A stretch of DNA of 64,000 nt from Actinomycetes bacterium (GTDB lineage Bacteria; Actinomycetota; Actinomycetes; Propionibacteriales; Propionibacteriaceae), in the NCBI GenBank assembly GCA_030426725.1, contig JAUHXZ010000005.1, positions 1-64,000 of the forward strand. Reading direction: 5' to 3'. The notes under the pieces are model-generated. The model had not been told where the DNA came from. It searched no databases and worked only from the letters and a program-made list of their open reading frames with translations. Within the stretch, counting starts at the first letter, position 1; every line of letters starts with the position of its first letter. This document shows positions 49,118-59,508 of this stretch, piece after piece. The translations under genes and the position numbers were made by a program.

Positions 49118-50529
49118 GTCGCCTCCGCCTTCAGATCGATTCCGATCGAGTCCACCACCCGCGCCGTCACCAGGTCGCCGACGGCGGCGTCATGGTCGAG
49201 TGTGACCACACCGTCGGTCTCCGGCCCCTGGTGCATCGCGCGGCCGACGACTCCGTCGTCGACACTCTCGACGAGTACGACGATATCGTCTCCGACCCGG
49301 TCCGCGGCGCGCGCCTCGCAGACCTCGAGTGCCAGATCCGACAGTGAGGCGCGACGGTCTTCGATCTCGTCGTCGGAGAGGTGCCCGCGCAGGCCGACGC
49401 CTTCGGTTCCCTCCTCGTCGGAGTAGCCGAACACACCCATGACGTCCAGTTGGGCCTCGATGATGAAGCAGCGCAGGATCTGCACGTCCTCCTCGGTCTC
49501 CCCAGGGAACCCGGCGATGACGTTGCTCCTGATGCCTGCGTCCGGGGCTTCCGCGCGGATGCGGCCGATGAGGTCGAGGAAGCTGCCGGCGTCGCCGAAG
49601 CGCCGCATGGCGCGCAGGACGCTGCGGGACGCGTGCTGGAAGCTGAGGTCGAAGTACGGGACCACCTTGTCGGTGGCGAGCATCGCCTCGAGCATGCCCG
49701 GCCGGATCTCAGCGGGCTGCAGGTAGGACACGCGGATCCAGTCCAGGCCGTCGACGCGCGCCAGCCTCGGCAGCAGGGTTTCGAGCCGGTGGTCGGAGCC
49801 GAGGTCCTTGCCGTAGGACGAGGTGTTCTCGGACACGAGGAAGAGCTCGCGGACGCCTTGCTCGACCAGCCAGCGGGCCTCGGCCTCCAGTTCCTCGACG
49901 GGCCGCGACAGGTAGGACCCCCGGAACGAGGGGATGGCGCAGAACGCGCAGCGCCGGTCACAGCCGGACGCGATCTTCAGCGACGCCGAAGGGCCTCCGC
50001 CCAGACGCCGGCGGAGCGTTCGCGGGCCGGTCGCGGGGGCGAGCCCGTCCGGCAGCGGCGCATGCCCCGGCACCGCGACTCCCCCGGCGGCGCCGGGCCG
50101 CGCGGACGGGGTGAGCGGCAGCAGCTGCCGGCGGTCCCGCGGCACGTGGGAGATGTGCCGTTCGCCGTCGAGGATCCCGCGGAGCCTGTCGGCGATGTCG
50201 GCGTAGTCGTCGAAGCCGAGCACGGCGTCGGCCTCGGGGAGTTCATCCGCGAGCTGCGCGCCGTAGCGCTCGGCCATGCAGCCGACGGCCACCACGGACC
50301 GTACGTGGCCGGCGTCCTTGAGTTCCGCCGCCTCGAGGAGCGTGTTGATGGAGTCCTGCTTGGCCTGCTCGATGAAGCCGCAGGTGTTGACCACCACGGT
50401 CTCGGCGTCGTCCGCGTCGTCGACCAGACGGAAGCCTCCCAGTTCGAGCCGGGCGGCGAGTTCCTCGGAGTCGACGTCGTTGCGTGCGCAGCCGAGGGAT
50501 GCGATGTGGACGGTATGTGTGCCAGTCAT
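49114..50529 (-). CDS. rimO: Ribosomal protein uS12 methylthiotransferase
   Basis: [37 protein letters not shown] radical SAM; ATG at 50529, 4-bp overlap with pgsA. Confidence 0.96.
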   Translation of the reverse strand: MTGTHTVHIASLGCARNDVDSEELAARLELGGFRLVDDADDAETVVVNTCGFIEQAKQDSINTLLEAAELKDAGHVRSVVAVGCMAERYGAQLADELPEADAVLGFDDYADIADRLRGILDGERHISHVPRDRRQLLPLTPSARPGAAGGVAVPGHAPLPDGLAPATGPRTLRRRLGGGPSASLKIASGCDRRCAFCAIPSFRGSYLSRPVEELEAEARWLVEQGVRELFLVSENTSSYGKDLGSDHRLETLLPRLARVDGLDWIRVSYLQPAEIRPGMLEAMLATDKVVPYFDLSFQHASRSVLRAMRRFGDAGSFLDLIGRIRAEAPDAGIRSNVIAGFPGETEEDVQILRCFIIEAQLDVMGVFGYSDEEGTEGVGLRGHLSDDEIEDRRASLSDLALEVCEARAADRVGDDIVVLVESVDDGVVGRAMHQGPETDGVVTLDHDAAVGDLVTARVVDSIGIDLKAEAT

Positions 50530-50545
50530 GTCCCGCCCATTATCC

Positions 50546-53062
50546 CTATCCTGCGGCCAGATTGGCCAAGACCTCGTCGAGGTCCTCAGCCTTGACGAGC
50601 ACCTCGCGCGCCTTCGACCCCTCCGAGGGCCCGACGACGCCGCGGCTCTCCAGGATGTCCATGAGCCGGCCGGCCTTGGCGAACCCCACGCGCAGCTTGC
50701 GCTGCAGCATGGACGTGGACCCGAGCTGGAGCTCGACCACGAGCCGGCAGGCGTCGAGGACGAGGTCCATGTCGTCGCCGATGTCGTCGACGACCTTCTT
50801 CTCGGCGCCTCCGCCGGCGGTGACGTCGTCGCGGTAGTTGGGCTGCAGCTGCGTGGAGACGAACGCCACGACCTCACGGATCTCGGACTCGTTGACCCAG
50901 GCCCCCTGGACGCGGATGGGCTTGCCCGCCCCCATGGGGAGGAACAACCCGTCACCCTTGCCGACGAGCTTCTCGGCGCCCGGCTGGTCGAGGATGACGC
51001 GCGAGTCGGTCATCGAGGACGTCGCGAAGGCCAACCGGGAGGGCACGTTGGCCTTGATGAGGCCGGTCACGACGTCGGTGGAGGGCCGCTGCGTGGCCAG
51101 CACCAGGTGGATGCCCGCGGCACGCGCGAGCTGGGTGATCCGCACGACCGACTCCTCCACGTCCCGGGGCGCGACCATCATGAGATCGGCGAGCTCGTCG
51201 ACGACCACCAGCAGATACGGGTAGGGGGCGAGGACGCGCTCCGATCCCTCGGGGACCTTGACCTGGCCGGCACGGACGGCCTTGTTGAAGTCGTCCACGT
51301 GCCGGAACCCGAAGGCCGCCAGGTCGTCGTAGCGCATGTCCATCTCCCGCACGACCCAGGCGAGTGCCTCCGCGGCCTTCTTCGGGTTGGTGATGATCGG
51401 CGTGACGAGGTGCGGGATGCCCTCGTAGTGATTCAACTCGACGCGCTTCGGGTCGACCAGGAGGAGGCGCACCTCGTCCGGGGTGGCCCGCATCATGATC
51501 GAGGTGATGAGCGAGTTGATGAAGCTGGACTTGCCGGACCCGGTCGCGCCGGCCACGAGCAGGTGCGGCATCTTGGCCATGTTCGCCACGACGTGGCCGC
51601 CCTCGACGTCCTTGCCCAGGCCGACGGTGAGCGGGTGGTGGTCGTTCTTCGCCTTGGAGGACCGCAGGACGTCGCCGAGGGAGACGACCTCTTTGTCCGA
51701 GTTGGGGATCTCGATGCCGATGGCGGACTTGCCCGGGATGGGCGTGAGGATGCGGATCTCGTTGGAGCCGACGGCGTAGGCGATGTTGTCCGCAAGGCCG
51801 GTGACCTTGCTGACCTTGATCGCCGAGCCCAGTTCGACCTCGTAGCGGGTGACCGTCGGTCCGCGCGTGTAGCCGGTGACGCGGGCGTCGATCTCGAACT
51901 CGCGGAGCACGTCGCCGAGCTGCCGCACGATCCGGTCCGACGCCTCGGTGCGCGCCTTGGGCCTGGTGCCCGGCGCGAGGACGCGGTCCTCCGGGAGCGC
52001 GTAGACGACGTCGCCGCTGAGTTCCAGCTGCTCGGCCCGTGCGGGGGGCGGGGTGTGCGCCGGGGGCTCGAGGTCGCGGGCGGGCTCGTCCCTGGGCCTG
52101 CCGGGCACCTGCCTGGCCTCGGGCTCGGGAACGAGGTAGTCGTCGTGCTGTTCTGGCTCGTAGACGCTCTCCTCGAGCTCCTCGTCGACCGGGTCCTCGA
52201 TGAGCGGGGTGTCGTAGGGCACGTCGACGCCGAGCTTGAGCTCCGGCTGCCTCTCACGGGCGCCTTCGGACTCGACGAGCGCCGACAGCGCCTCCTTCGC
52301 ACCCGAGGCGATGTCGCGCAGCGGACGGCCGATGACCAGCAGGATCCCGGCGAGGGTCGCGATGACGAGGACGGGGACCGCCACCCAGACGGTCGCCAGG
52401 TCGACGAGCAGGCTCGAGGCCACGTGGCCGACGACGCCGCCCGCCTCGCGGAGCGCGGGCATGTCCGCGGGAGTGGGCATGCCCCGGCCGATGTTGACCA
52501 GTCCCAGGACGCCGAGCGTGATGAGCACCCAGCCGAGACCGGTGCGGGGCGCCGACTCGACGTCGTGCGGGTGGCGGAACACGCGCCACGCGCCGTAGAG
52601 CAGGACCGCCGGCACGACGACCGACAGGGAACCGAACACGGTCGAGATGCTGTCGCCGATCGCCTGGCCCACGGGCCCCGGTAGCGCGAACCAGAAGCGG
52701 GCGGCCACACCGACGCCGAGGATCAGGAGCACCAGGCCCCAGCCGTCGCGTCGCATCGCCGGGTCGACGTCGCGGTCGGCTCCGCCGATGCTGCGCGCCA
52801 CCCAGCCGGCGCCGCCGGCCAGACCGCGCCAGGTGGCGCCGATCCCCCGGAGGATCGCCGTGCCGGCGCGCGTCAACAGGCCCGGGCCGGCGGGCTTGCG
52901 GGCCGGCGTGCGCTTCGAGGTGGAGCCGGACCGGTTGGATCCGGACTTCCTCGAGGCGGCCTGGTTTTTCCGGGGGGCCGGTGTCGAGCGGGAACGCGCA
53001 GCAGCCGTCGTCTTCTTCGCGGTGCTGGCGCTCCGGGTTGGGGAAGATCCGCGGGACGCCAT
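50546..53062 (-). CDS. ftsK: DNA translocase FtsK/SpoIIIE
   Basis: [43 protein letters not shown]-terminal gamma wHTH; true start [13 protein letters not shown] at 53062. Confidence 0.96.
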   Translation of the reverse strand: MASRGSSPTRSASTAKKTTAAARSRSTPAPRKNQAASRKSGSNRSGSTSKRTPARKPAGPGLLTRAGTAILRGIGATWRGLAGGAGWVARSIGGADRDVDPAMRRDGWGLVLLILGVGVAARFWFALPGPVGQAIGDSISTVFGSLSVVVPAVLLYGAWRVFRHPHDVESAPRTGLGWVLITLGVLGLVNIGRGMPTPADMPALREAGGVVGHVASSLLVDLATVWVAVPVLVIATLAGILLVIGRPLRDIASGAKEALSALVESEGARERQPELKLGVDVPYDTPLIEDPVDEELEESVYEPEQHDDYLVPEPEARQVPGRPRDEPARDLEPPAHTPPPARAEQLELSGDVVYALPEDRVLAPGTRPKARTEASDRIVRQLGDVLREFEIDARVTGYTRGPTVTRYEVELGSAIKVSKVTGLADNIAYAVGSNEIRILTPIPGKSAIGIEIPNSDKEVVSLGDVLRSSKAKNDHHPLTVGLGKDVEGGHVVANMAKMPHLLVAGATGSGKSSFINSLITSIMMRATPDEVRLLLVDPKRVELNHYEGIPHLVTPIITNPKKAAEALAWVVREMDMRYDDLAAFGFRHVDDFNKAVRAGQVKVPEGSERVLAPYPYLLVVVDELADLMMVAPRDVEESVVRITQLARAAGIHLVLATQRPSTDVVTGLIKANVPSRLAFATSSMTDSRVILDQPGAEKLVGKGDGLFLPMGAGKPIRVQGAWVNESEIREVVAFVSTQLQPNYRDDVTAGGGAEKKVVDDIGDDMDLVLDACRLVVELQLGSTSMLQRKLRVGFAKAGRLMDILESRGVVGPSEGSKAREVLVKAEDLDEVLANLAAG

Positions 53063-53129
53063 GTCGTCCAAGGTAGCCCAGGAGGAGCCGAAGACCGGTA
53101 TTTCGCCCGGCCGGGTGGACGATCGCGCG

Positions 53130-54056
53130 TCAGGCGAAGTGGTCCCAGCCCCGGCTGCCGTCGAAGGCGTGTCCGTCCACGAGCACGGCCGGGTCTCCTG
53201 CCTTGACTTCCCCGACCCGGACCCACCCCTCCGGCAGATCCGTTCCGGCGGGGAACGCGGCCGCGAGCGCGTGGTCCTCTCCCCCGGCGAGCACGAACCC
53301 GATGCCGGGCTTGCCGGTGGCCGCCGCGACGCGCGCGACACCGTCGGGCACGGCGAACAGCCCGGTGTCGAGGTCGATGACGACGCCGCTGGAGTCGGCG
53401 ATGTGGCCGAGGTCCGCGAGGAGTCCGTCGGAGACATCGAGCATCGCCGTGGCCCCGGCCCGCGAGGCGACGACTCCCTGCCCGTAGGGGACGGTGGGCG
53501 TCTGCTGCTCGGCCACCATGTCCTTGGGCGATCCGAAGCCACGCTGCAGCACGGCCAGCCCGGCCGCGGCCCAGCCGAGCCTGCCGCAGACGGCGACGAG
53601 GTCCCCGGGGAGCGCGCCCGAGCGGGTGACCGCTGCGCGGCCGCCCAGGTCGCCGATGGCCGTGACGCACACGGCGATGACGGCCGACGACGACAGGTCT
53701 CCTCCGACGAGGCTGACACCCGCGCGATCGCACTCCTCGCGCGCGCCCGCCTCGAACTCCTCCACCCACGCCTGGTCCAGGTCCTTCGGGAAGGCCAGTG
53801 CAACGACGACGGCGCTCGGGCGCGCGCCCATGGCTTCGACGTCGGACACGTTGACCGCGACGGCCTTGCGTCCGACCGCCCGTGCCGGCGACCACTGGCG
53901 CTTGAAGTGCACGTTCTCGATGAGCACGTCGGTGGTGACGACGGCGTGGCCACTGAGCGCCAGAACCGCCGCGTCGTCGCCGACGGACAGGACGACGTCG
54001 TCGCGGGCCACGAGGCCGCGGGTGATCCTGTCGATGAGTTCGAACTCGCCCGTCAC
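53130..54056 (-). CDS. thiL: Thiamine-monophosphate kinase
   Basis: LSVGDDAAVLALSGHAVVTTDVLIENVHF; VAVNVSDVEAMGARPSAVVVALAFP; MLDVSDGLLADLGHIA. Confidence 0.95.
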   Translation of the reverse strand: MTGEFELIDRITRGLVARDDVVLSVGDDAAVLALSGHAVVTTDVLIENVHFKRQWSPARAVGRKAVAVNVSDVEAMGARPSAVVVALAFPKDLDQAWVEEFEAGAREECDRAGVSLVGGDLSSSAVIAVCVTAIGDLGGRAAVTRSGALPGDLVAVCGRLGWAAAGLAVLQRGFGSPKDMVAEQQTPTVPYGQGVVASRAGATAMLDVSDGLLADLGHIADSSGVVIDLDTGLFAVPDGVARVAAATGKPGIGFVLAGGEDHALAAAFPAGTDLPEGWVRVGEVKAGDPAVLVDGHAFDGSRGWDHFA

Positions 54057-54057
54057 G

Positions 54058-55173
54058 TCAGCGCAGCCCCACCGGGCGTTCCAGCGCGAGGTCGATGAGC
54101 CGCCCGATCAGTTCTGGGTAGGTCATGCCTGCCGCCTGCCAGAGCGCCGGGTACATGGAGATCTTCGTGAACCCGGGCATGGTGTTGACCTCGTTGATGA
54201 AGGCGCCGTCGTCGGTGACGAAGAAGTCGGCCCTGACGAGGCCCTCGGCGTCCACGGCGTGGAAGGCCTGCCTGGCCAGGTCCTTGAGCCGGTCGCTCAG
54301 CTCCGCGGGGATGTCGGCCGGGGCGTCGAGGGCGGCGCCCGCCTCGTCGATGTACTTCGCCTCGAAGTCGTAGAAGCCGTGGGCGGCCTGCACGCGGATC
54401 TCGCCGACGTCGGAGACCGCGCAGCCGTCGGGGGCCGCCGGGTCGCCGAGCACCGCGACCTCCAGCTCGCGCGCCCCGACGAAGCCCTGCTCGACGACGA
54501 TCTTCGGGTCGAACCGCTGGGCCTCGTCGATGGCCGCGTCGAGCTCGGAGGGGTCGGCGACGCGGGAGATGCCCAGCGAGGATCCGCCGCGGGCGGGCTT
54601 GACGAACAGAGGGTAGGTGAGGCGTTCGTCGATCTCCCGGACGACGTCGGCCCGGTGGTGCCGCAAGCGGTGCCGGGAGGCGGCGACGTACGGCCACACC
54701 GGCATGCCTGCCGCCTCGAACGCGACCTTCATGAAGTGCTTGTCCATGCCGACGGCCGAGGCGGCGACGCCGCTGCCGACATAGCGGATGCCCATGAGCT
54801 CGAACATCCCCTGGATGGTGCCGTCCTCGCCGAACGGGCCGTGGAGCAGTGCGAATGCGACGTCGACGCCGTTGATGTCGACGAGCTTTTCTCCGTCGCG
54901 GCTCGCGACCTCGCAGCCCTGTTCCCCGACCATCCACACGGCGTCGTGCCGTGGCTCGGCGACCTCGGGGACGTGGCCGTCGACGATGGTGTAGGCGGCG
55001 ATGACGTCGAGGGGGACCTGGGTCCAGCGCCCGGAGCGGGTGATGCCGACGCCGACGACGTCGTAGCGGCCGCGGTCGATCGCCTTGAGCACGCTGGCCG
55101 CCGTCAGGCACGAGATGCCGTGCTCGGATGACTGGCCGCCGAAGATCAGCGCGACGCGGATGCGGTCACTCAC
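54058..55173 (-). CDS. ddl: D-alanine--D-alanine ligase
   Basis: VALIFGGQSSEHGISCLTAASV; LLHGPFGEDGTIQG; FFVTDDGAFINEVNTMPGFTKISMYPALW. Confidence 0.96.
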   Translation of the reverse strand: MSDRIRVALIFGGQSSEHGISCLTAASVLKAIDRGRYDVVGVGITRSGRWTQVPLDVIAAYTIVDGHVPEVAEPRHDAVWMVGEQGCEVASRDGEKLVDINGVDVAFALLHGPFGEDGTIQGMFELMGIRYVGSGVAASAVGMDKHFMKVAFEAAGMPVWPYVAASRHRLRHHRADVVREIDERLTYPLFVKPARGGSSLGISRVADPSELDAAIDEAQRFDPKIVVEQGFVGARELEVAVLGDPAAPDGCAVSDVGEIRVQAAHGFYDFEAKYIDEAGAALDAPADIPAELSDRLKDLARQAFHAVDAEGLVRADFFVTDDGAFINEVNTMPGFTKISMYPALWQAAGMTYPELIGRLIDLALERPVGLR

Positions 55174-55204
55174 GGGTCCTCCTAGGGATGCTGCGTGCGT
55201 GAGT

Positions 55205-56011
55205 CTACTGGTCGGCCCCGTGCGCCCTGGGGACCCTCCTCCCCACGCGGATGTCGAAGCGTCCGTCGGGCGGCTGCTCGCCCTTGAGTTCGGCCACCAT
55301 CCCGGTGATGACGTCGAGGAACAGTTCGGTCACCTCGTCCTGGACCTGCGTGGTCGGCTCGACGCCCTCGTATCGACTGAGATCGATCGGCGGCCCCGCG
55401 ACGAGGTGGAGGTCGCGGCGTCTGCCGATGATCCGCCGCCAGTCGAGCTGCTTCTGGCCGAGGATGAGCTGCGCCCCCATCTGGGCGACCGGGATGACCG
55501 GCACGCCCGAGGTGAGAGCGAGCCGGGCGGCGCCGCGGCGGCCGGTCATGGGCCACGTGTCCGGGTCGGCCGTGATCGTTCCCTCGGGGTAGATGGCGAC
55601 GAGTTGTCCCTTGCGCAGCGCGCGCTCGGCGTGGACGAGCGAGTCCCGGGCCCGCGTGGTGCCGCGGTGGACCGGGATCTGCTCGCACTGGCGTGCCACC
55701 CAGCCGAGGACTGGGATCTTCCAGATGTCGGCCTTGCCGAGGAACCGCGGCCACCGGCCGCCCCAGATGAGGTACTCACCGAGGATGACCGGGTCCGCGT
55801 TGGAGATGTGGTTGGCCACGACGATCGCGGCCCCCTCCCGCGGGATGTGCTCCTGCCCCACCCAGTGGCGCCGGCCCAGCAGGGACAGCGCCGCGTTGGC
55901 CAGGTGCGCGATCGTGTGGTAGACCCACGGCGCGGGCTCGTGGTTGACGCTGCGGAGCCGGCGGCGCCAGGGCTTGCCCGTGGTGGCGGGAGGGATCATG
56001 CGCCCCATCAT
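55205..56011 (-). CDS. 1-acyl-sn-glycerol-3-phosphate acyltransferase (PlsC-like)
   Basis: IVVANHISNADPVILGEYL (NHxxxxD), AIYPEGTITADP. Confidence 0.9.
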   Translation of the reverse strand: MMGRMIPPATTGKPWRRRLRSVNHEPAPWVYHTIAHLANAALSLLGRRHWVGQEHIPREGAAIVVANHISNADPVILGEYLIWGGRWPRFLGKADIWKIPVLGWVARQCEQIPVHRGTTRARDSLVHAERALRKGQLVAIYPEGTITADPDTWPMTGRRGAARLALTSGVPVIPVAQMGAQLILGQKQLDWRRIIGRRRDLHLVAGPPIDLSRYEGVEPTTQVQDEVTELFLDVITGMVAELKGEQPPDGRFDIRVGRRVPRAHGADQ

Positions 56012-56028
56012 GTCAGCCCGGCGGCGGG

Positions 56029-57213
56029 TCAGGCGTCGAGTCGCAGTACGAAGCCTCGGAGCCAGTAGCCGGCGATGAGGTCGTCCCAGCCGACGTCGGG
56101 TTCGCGCTCGACGCTGGGGTTGCGGCGCAGCAGCCTGGTGAGGAGGACGTCCGCCTCGAGGACCGCCAGCGGCTGGCCCGGGCATTTGTGGGCGCCGTCG
56201 CCGAAGCTCAGTCCCGCGGCGTCGACGCCCGGGGCGGTCTTCCGGCAGTGGTCGAGTTGGAGCGGATCGTCGCCGACGGCGGAGGGGTCGGCGTTGGTCG
56301 CGCGGACGTGGACGTCGACGAGGTCGCCGGGCTCGAGGGTGTGGGTCTGACCGTCGTCGCCGACCTCGATGGGCTCCTGCACGCGCCGGTAGTGGTGGCC
56401 GACGACCGGCTCGAGGCGGATGATCTCAGTGAGGATCGCATGGCGCTCCCGCCGTTCCGCGACGAGGTAGCGCTCCCGGAGGGCGTCGTTGCGGAGCAGG
56501 TGCATCGCCGCCATGCAGACGTACTCGCGCGTGGTGACCATCCCCGCGGTGCCGTAGGTGACGCACTCGACGAGGATGTCGAGGTCGGTGTAGTCCTCGG
56601 CGATGAGGTGGCTGATGATGTCGTCGGCCGGCGCCTTCCGCCTGGCCTTGATGGCCGGGCGCACGTCGCGCAGGTGGAACCGGGCAATGGGCAAGAGCCC
56701 GTTGAAGGCGGCCTTGGCCCACTGCAGGTTGGTCCGCCCGAGATTGGGCTTCGTGATGTCGAACGGCGGCTGGTTGAAGAAGGTGACCAGGCGCTTCGCC
56801 ATCTTCTTCGGCGGGGACTGCGTGAGTCCGACGACCTCCGCGGTGACCTCGACGGTGTAGTGGAGCGCGAGTTCGTCGAGCGGGAACTCGTCGCCCGCAT
56901 CGTCGAGGAGCCGGTCGGCGCAGCGTTCCATCTGCTCCTCGTAACGCCTGGTCACGACTGCGGGTGCGAAGAAGCGCGCCACCTTCTTGCGCTGCTCGTC
57001 GTGCATCGGGCCGTCCGACATGAGGATGGGGTGATGCTGGAGGTACCCCTTGGGGATGGCCTCGGCCGTGAAGCCGGCCTGCGTCGTGGCGTGCCTGGCG
57101 CGCAGCACCTGCTGGGCGGCGGCGAAGGACCGGATGCGCCACACGCGGCCGACCCTCTCGACGCCGGGCCCGTCCGGTTCACCGGGGCGTTCGACGAGGC
57201 GCTCGGACGTCAC
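56029..57213 (-). CDS. Cytochrome P450
   Basis: Heme-loop FGDGAHKCPGQPLAVLEADVLL; I-helix GTAGMVTTREYV; EIIRLEPVV ExxR. Confidence 0.93.
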   Translation of the reverse strand: MTSERLVERPGEPDGPGVERVGRVWRIRSFAAAQQVLRARHATTQAGFTAEAIPKGYLQHHPILMSDGPMHDEQRKKVARFFAPAVVTRRYEEQMERCADRLLDDAGDEFPLDELALHYTVEVTAEVVGLTQSPPKKMAKRLVTFFNQPPFDITKPNLGRTNLQWAKAAFNGLLPIARFHLRDVRPAIKARRKAPADDIISHLIAEDYTDLDILVECVTYGTAGMVTTREYVCMAAMHLLRNDALRERYLVAERRERHAILTEIIRLEPVVGHHYRRVQEPIEVGDDGQTHTLEPGDLVDVHVRATNADPSAVGDDPLQLDHCRKTAPGVDAAGLSFGDGAHKCPGQPLAVLEADVLLTRLLRRNPSVEREPDVGWDDLIAGYWLRGFVLRLDA

Positions 57214-57824
57214 TTGCTTCCTCCCTCGTCATGGCCGGGCTGAGGCATGGCGCTGATGAAGATGCGCGTGCGGCGCTCTCCCGGCCTGACCGGCAGGTGC
57301 CCGGGCGCGGGGCCGTCGGCGTTCCTCAGCGCCTTCGCCGCCGCCGAGTGCCTGTCGAGGACGGCGAGCAGATCCTCGCTGAGGGCAGCCAGTTCGTCGC
57401 TGGTCAGCCAGGCCGCCGAGCTGAGGAGCATGCTCGCCTCGCGCCACGGCTCCGCGTCGCCCTGAATCGCCTCGAGGCCGGCGTGCAACGTGTCGACCTG
57501 GTTGTCGATCATCCACCGGTTGAGGGTGCGGATGGTGTGTGGATCCGGCTCGTCCAGCTGGTCGACGGTGAACCCGACGGCGCGCCACCACCGCTCCCGG
57601 CCGGTCCCCTCCCCGGGAACCTCCTCGATGAAGCCGTACTTGGCCAGTTGGCGCAAGTGGTAGCTGGTCTGCCCCGTGCTCTCCCCGGTATCCCGGGCGA
57701 GGCCGCTGGCGGTCGCCTGCCCCTGGTCGCCGATGAGGCGGTAGAGCTCCATCCGCAGCGGATGGGCGAACGCCTTGATCTGCTGGGACGTCGCGGGACG
57801 GGACGGGGGCTTGCGCTCGGACAT
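57210..57824 (-). CDS. ArsR-type winged-helix transcriptional regulator
   Basis: IKAFAHPLRMELYRLIGDQGQATASGLARDTGESTGQTSYHLRQLAKYGFIEEV; stop overlaps P450 ATG. Confidence 0.85.
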   Translation of the reverse strand: MSERKPPSRPATSQQIKAFAHPLRMELYRLIGDQGQATASGLARDTGESTGQTSYHLRQLAKYGFIEEVPGEGTGRERWWRAVGFTVDQLDEPDPHTIRTLNRWMIDNQVDTLHAGLEAIQGDAEPWREASMLLSSAAWLTSDELAALSEDLLAVLDRHSAAAKALRNADGPAPGHLPVRPGERRTRIFISAMPQPGHDEGGSK

Positions 57825-57825
57825 G

Positions 57826-57872
57826 TTGCAGAGATACCTTTGCAGAGAAAACTTTGCATAGCTCGTTATGCA
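57826..57872. repeat. Three 14-nt direct repeats ending in a palindrome within the divergent promoter
   Basis: TTGCAGAGATACCT / TTGCAGAGAAAACT / TTGCATAGCTCGTT, then TGCATA-N6-TATGCA (57855-57872). Confidence 0.7.
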
Positions 57873-57892
57873 CCATTGTATTGGAGGGTTCC

Positions 57893-59185
57893 ATGGCCGC
57901 ACCGGGACGTGACCGCAGGTTCCGCACACATCTGACCACCGTCGGCCTGACGAACCTCGCAGACGGCGTGGTCGCCACCGGCGTGCCGCTCATCGCGGTG
58001 ACGCTGACCCGCTCGCCCGCCCTCATCGGGCTCCTGACGGCCGCGGTCTGGTTGCCGTGGCTGCTCGCCGGCATCCCGGCAGGAGTGCTGGTGGACCGGT
58101 GGGACCGCCGTCGCACCCGCCTCGTCGCACTTGGGTTCCGGGCCGCGATGCTCGCCGGGGTCGCGACCCTCGCCTTCACGGACTCACTCACCGTCTGGTG
58201 GCTGGTCGCCCTCTCCCTCGGCTACGGGTTCACCGAGGTGTTCTCCGATCTGGCGGCGCAGGCGCAGGTCCCCGCCCTCGTCGGGCGTGAGGCTTCCGCC
58301 CTGAGGACGGCCAACTCACAACTCCTCGCCACGGAACAGGTCGCCAACGGCTTCGTCGGACCGCCCCTGGCGGGCGCGCTCGTCGCGGTAGGAGCCGCCT
58401 GGGTCGCCGGCATTCCCGCGCTCGTGGTCGTCGTGGCGATCGTGGTGCTCGGCCTCGGGCTCCGGGGGTCCTTCGCACCGCGCCGCACCGACGCTCCCGA
58501 CAGCCCCGCCTCACTGCGCGGGGATCTGACCGAGGGCCTGCGGCTCGTGTCGCGACACCGGGTGCTGCGGCCGATGCTCATCGCCGCGGGGCTGTTCAAC
58601 TTCGCGTCGACCGCCCTGACTGCGCTCTTCGTGCTCTGGATGGTGGGCCCGGACTCCGCGGGCGGGCTCACGCCGCAGGTGTGGTCACTGGTACTGCTGG
58701 CCATGCCGGTGGGCGGACTGATCGGGAGCGTCCTCGCCGGGCCGCTGGCGTCGCGCTTCCCCGAGATGCGCGTCATGGTGATCGGCTGGGCGACGGCCGC
58801 GCTGCTCACGTTCATCCCGCTCCTCTATCCCACGGCGTGGGCCTTGGCGGCGTTCCTCGTGTGCGTCGGCGTCTGCGTCATCACGGGCAACGTGATCGGG
58901 GGCTCGCTGCGCCCCCGGCTGGTCGAGGAACACCTGCTCGGCCGGGTCCAGGGCGCGGCCCGCGTCGTCGCCTTCGGCGCGATGCCGCTCGGAGCGGTCG
59001 TCGGCGGTCAGGTGGCGGAGAGGTTCGGCATCCCCACGGTCTTCGTGGGCGCGGTCGTCGTGATGCTGGTGTCCACCTCGATCGTGGCGCTGCGGGTCCC
59101 GCAGCGCGTCGTCGACGAGCACGTTCTGGCCCCGGAGACTGCCGGGGATCCGACGCCCCCGACCGAACCGGTGCCCGCCGCGTGA
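57893..59185 (+). CDS. MFS transporter (efflux-type)
   Basis: LTNLADGVVATGVPLIAVTLTRSPALIGLLTAAVWLPWLLAGIPAGVLVDRWDRRRT; about 12 TM. Confidence 0.9.
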   Translation: MAAPGRDRRFRTHLTTVGLTNLADGVVATGVPLIAVTLTRSPALIGLLTAAVWLPWLLAGIPAGVLVDRWDRRRTRLVALGFRAAMLAGVATLAFTDSLTVWWLVALSLGYGFTEVFSDLAAQAQVPALVGREASALRTANSQLLATEQVANGFVGPPLAGALVAVGAAWVAGIPALVVVVAIVVLGLGLRGSFAPRRTDAPDSPASLRGDLTEGLRLVSRHRVLRPMLIAAGLFNFASTALTALFVLWMVGPDSAGGLTPQVWSLVLLAMPVGGLIGSVLAGPLASRFPEMRVMVIGWATAALLTFIPLLYPTAWALAAFLVCVGVCVITGNVIGGSLRPRLVEEHLLGRVQGAARVVAFGAMPLGAVVGGQVAERFGIPTVFVGAVVVMLVSTSIVALRVPQRVVDEHVLAPETAGDPTPPTEPVPAA

Positions 59186-59208
59186 CACGTAGGGAAGGCC
59201 GGAACAGA

Positions 59209-59243
59209 CGAAGGCCGGGCATTTAAGCCATGCCCGGCCTTCG
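59209..59243. terminator. Perfect 14-bp hairpin after MFS gene
   Basis: cgaaggccgggcat-ttaagcc-atgcccggccttcg. Confidence 0.7.
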
Positions 59244-59508
59244 CGAAATTGTTCGGGGGAGGACGGCTCCCGGACTCACGTGGCTCTGAGACCTACCCGT
59301 CCGTCTCGGCGGGTGTCGGCGATGATCGTCGGCAATACATCCGGAAACCACATGACCGCTTCGTCCACTGGTTGCTTCTCCCGAAGGTCCTCGCCTCCAG
59401 CGTCTTCCGCGTACCTACAAGTAGACGCCTGCAGAGCGCCCGGCACAAGAGTTCTGCGCTAAGAATCCCCTGAGATTCCCCCAGGAATCCCACGGACGGG
59501 GCGGGGCG

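Noticed and set aside
49114-50955. 613-aa version of RimO
   Set aside because: Extension overlaps fts[21 protein letters not shown] at 50529 is the family-typical start.
50276-52684. 802-aa + strand ORF opposite ftsK/rimO
   Set aside because: GC-driven antisense frame with no domain motifs.
50546-53953. 1135-aa version of FtsK extending into thiL
   Set aside because: The N-terminal extension is the out-of-frame reading of thi[14 protein letters not shown] at 53062 is the credible start.
59244-59508. Possible gene in the MFS-DUF2461 gap
   Set aside because: The 60-74-aa ORFs here lack Shine-Dalgarno sequences and domain motifs; treated as noncoding.
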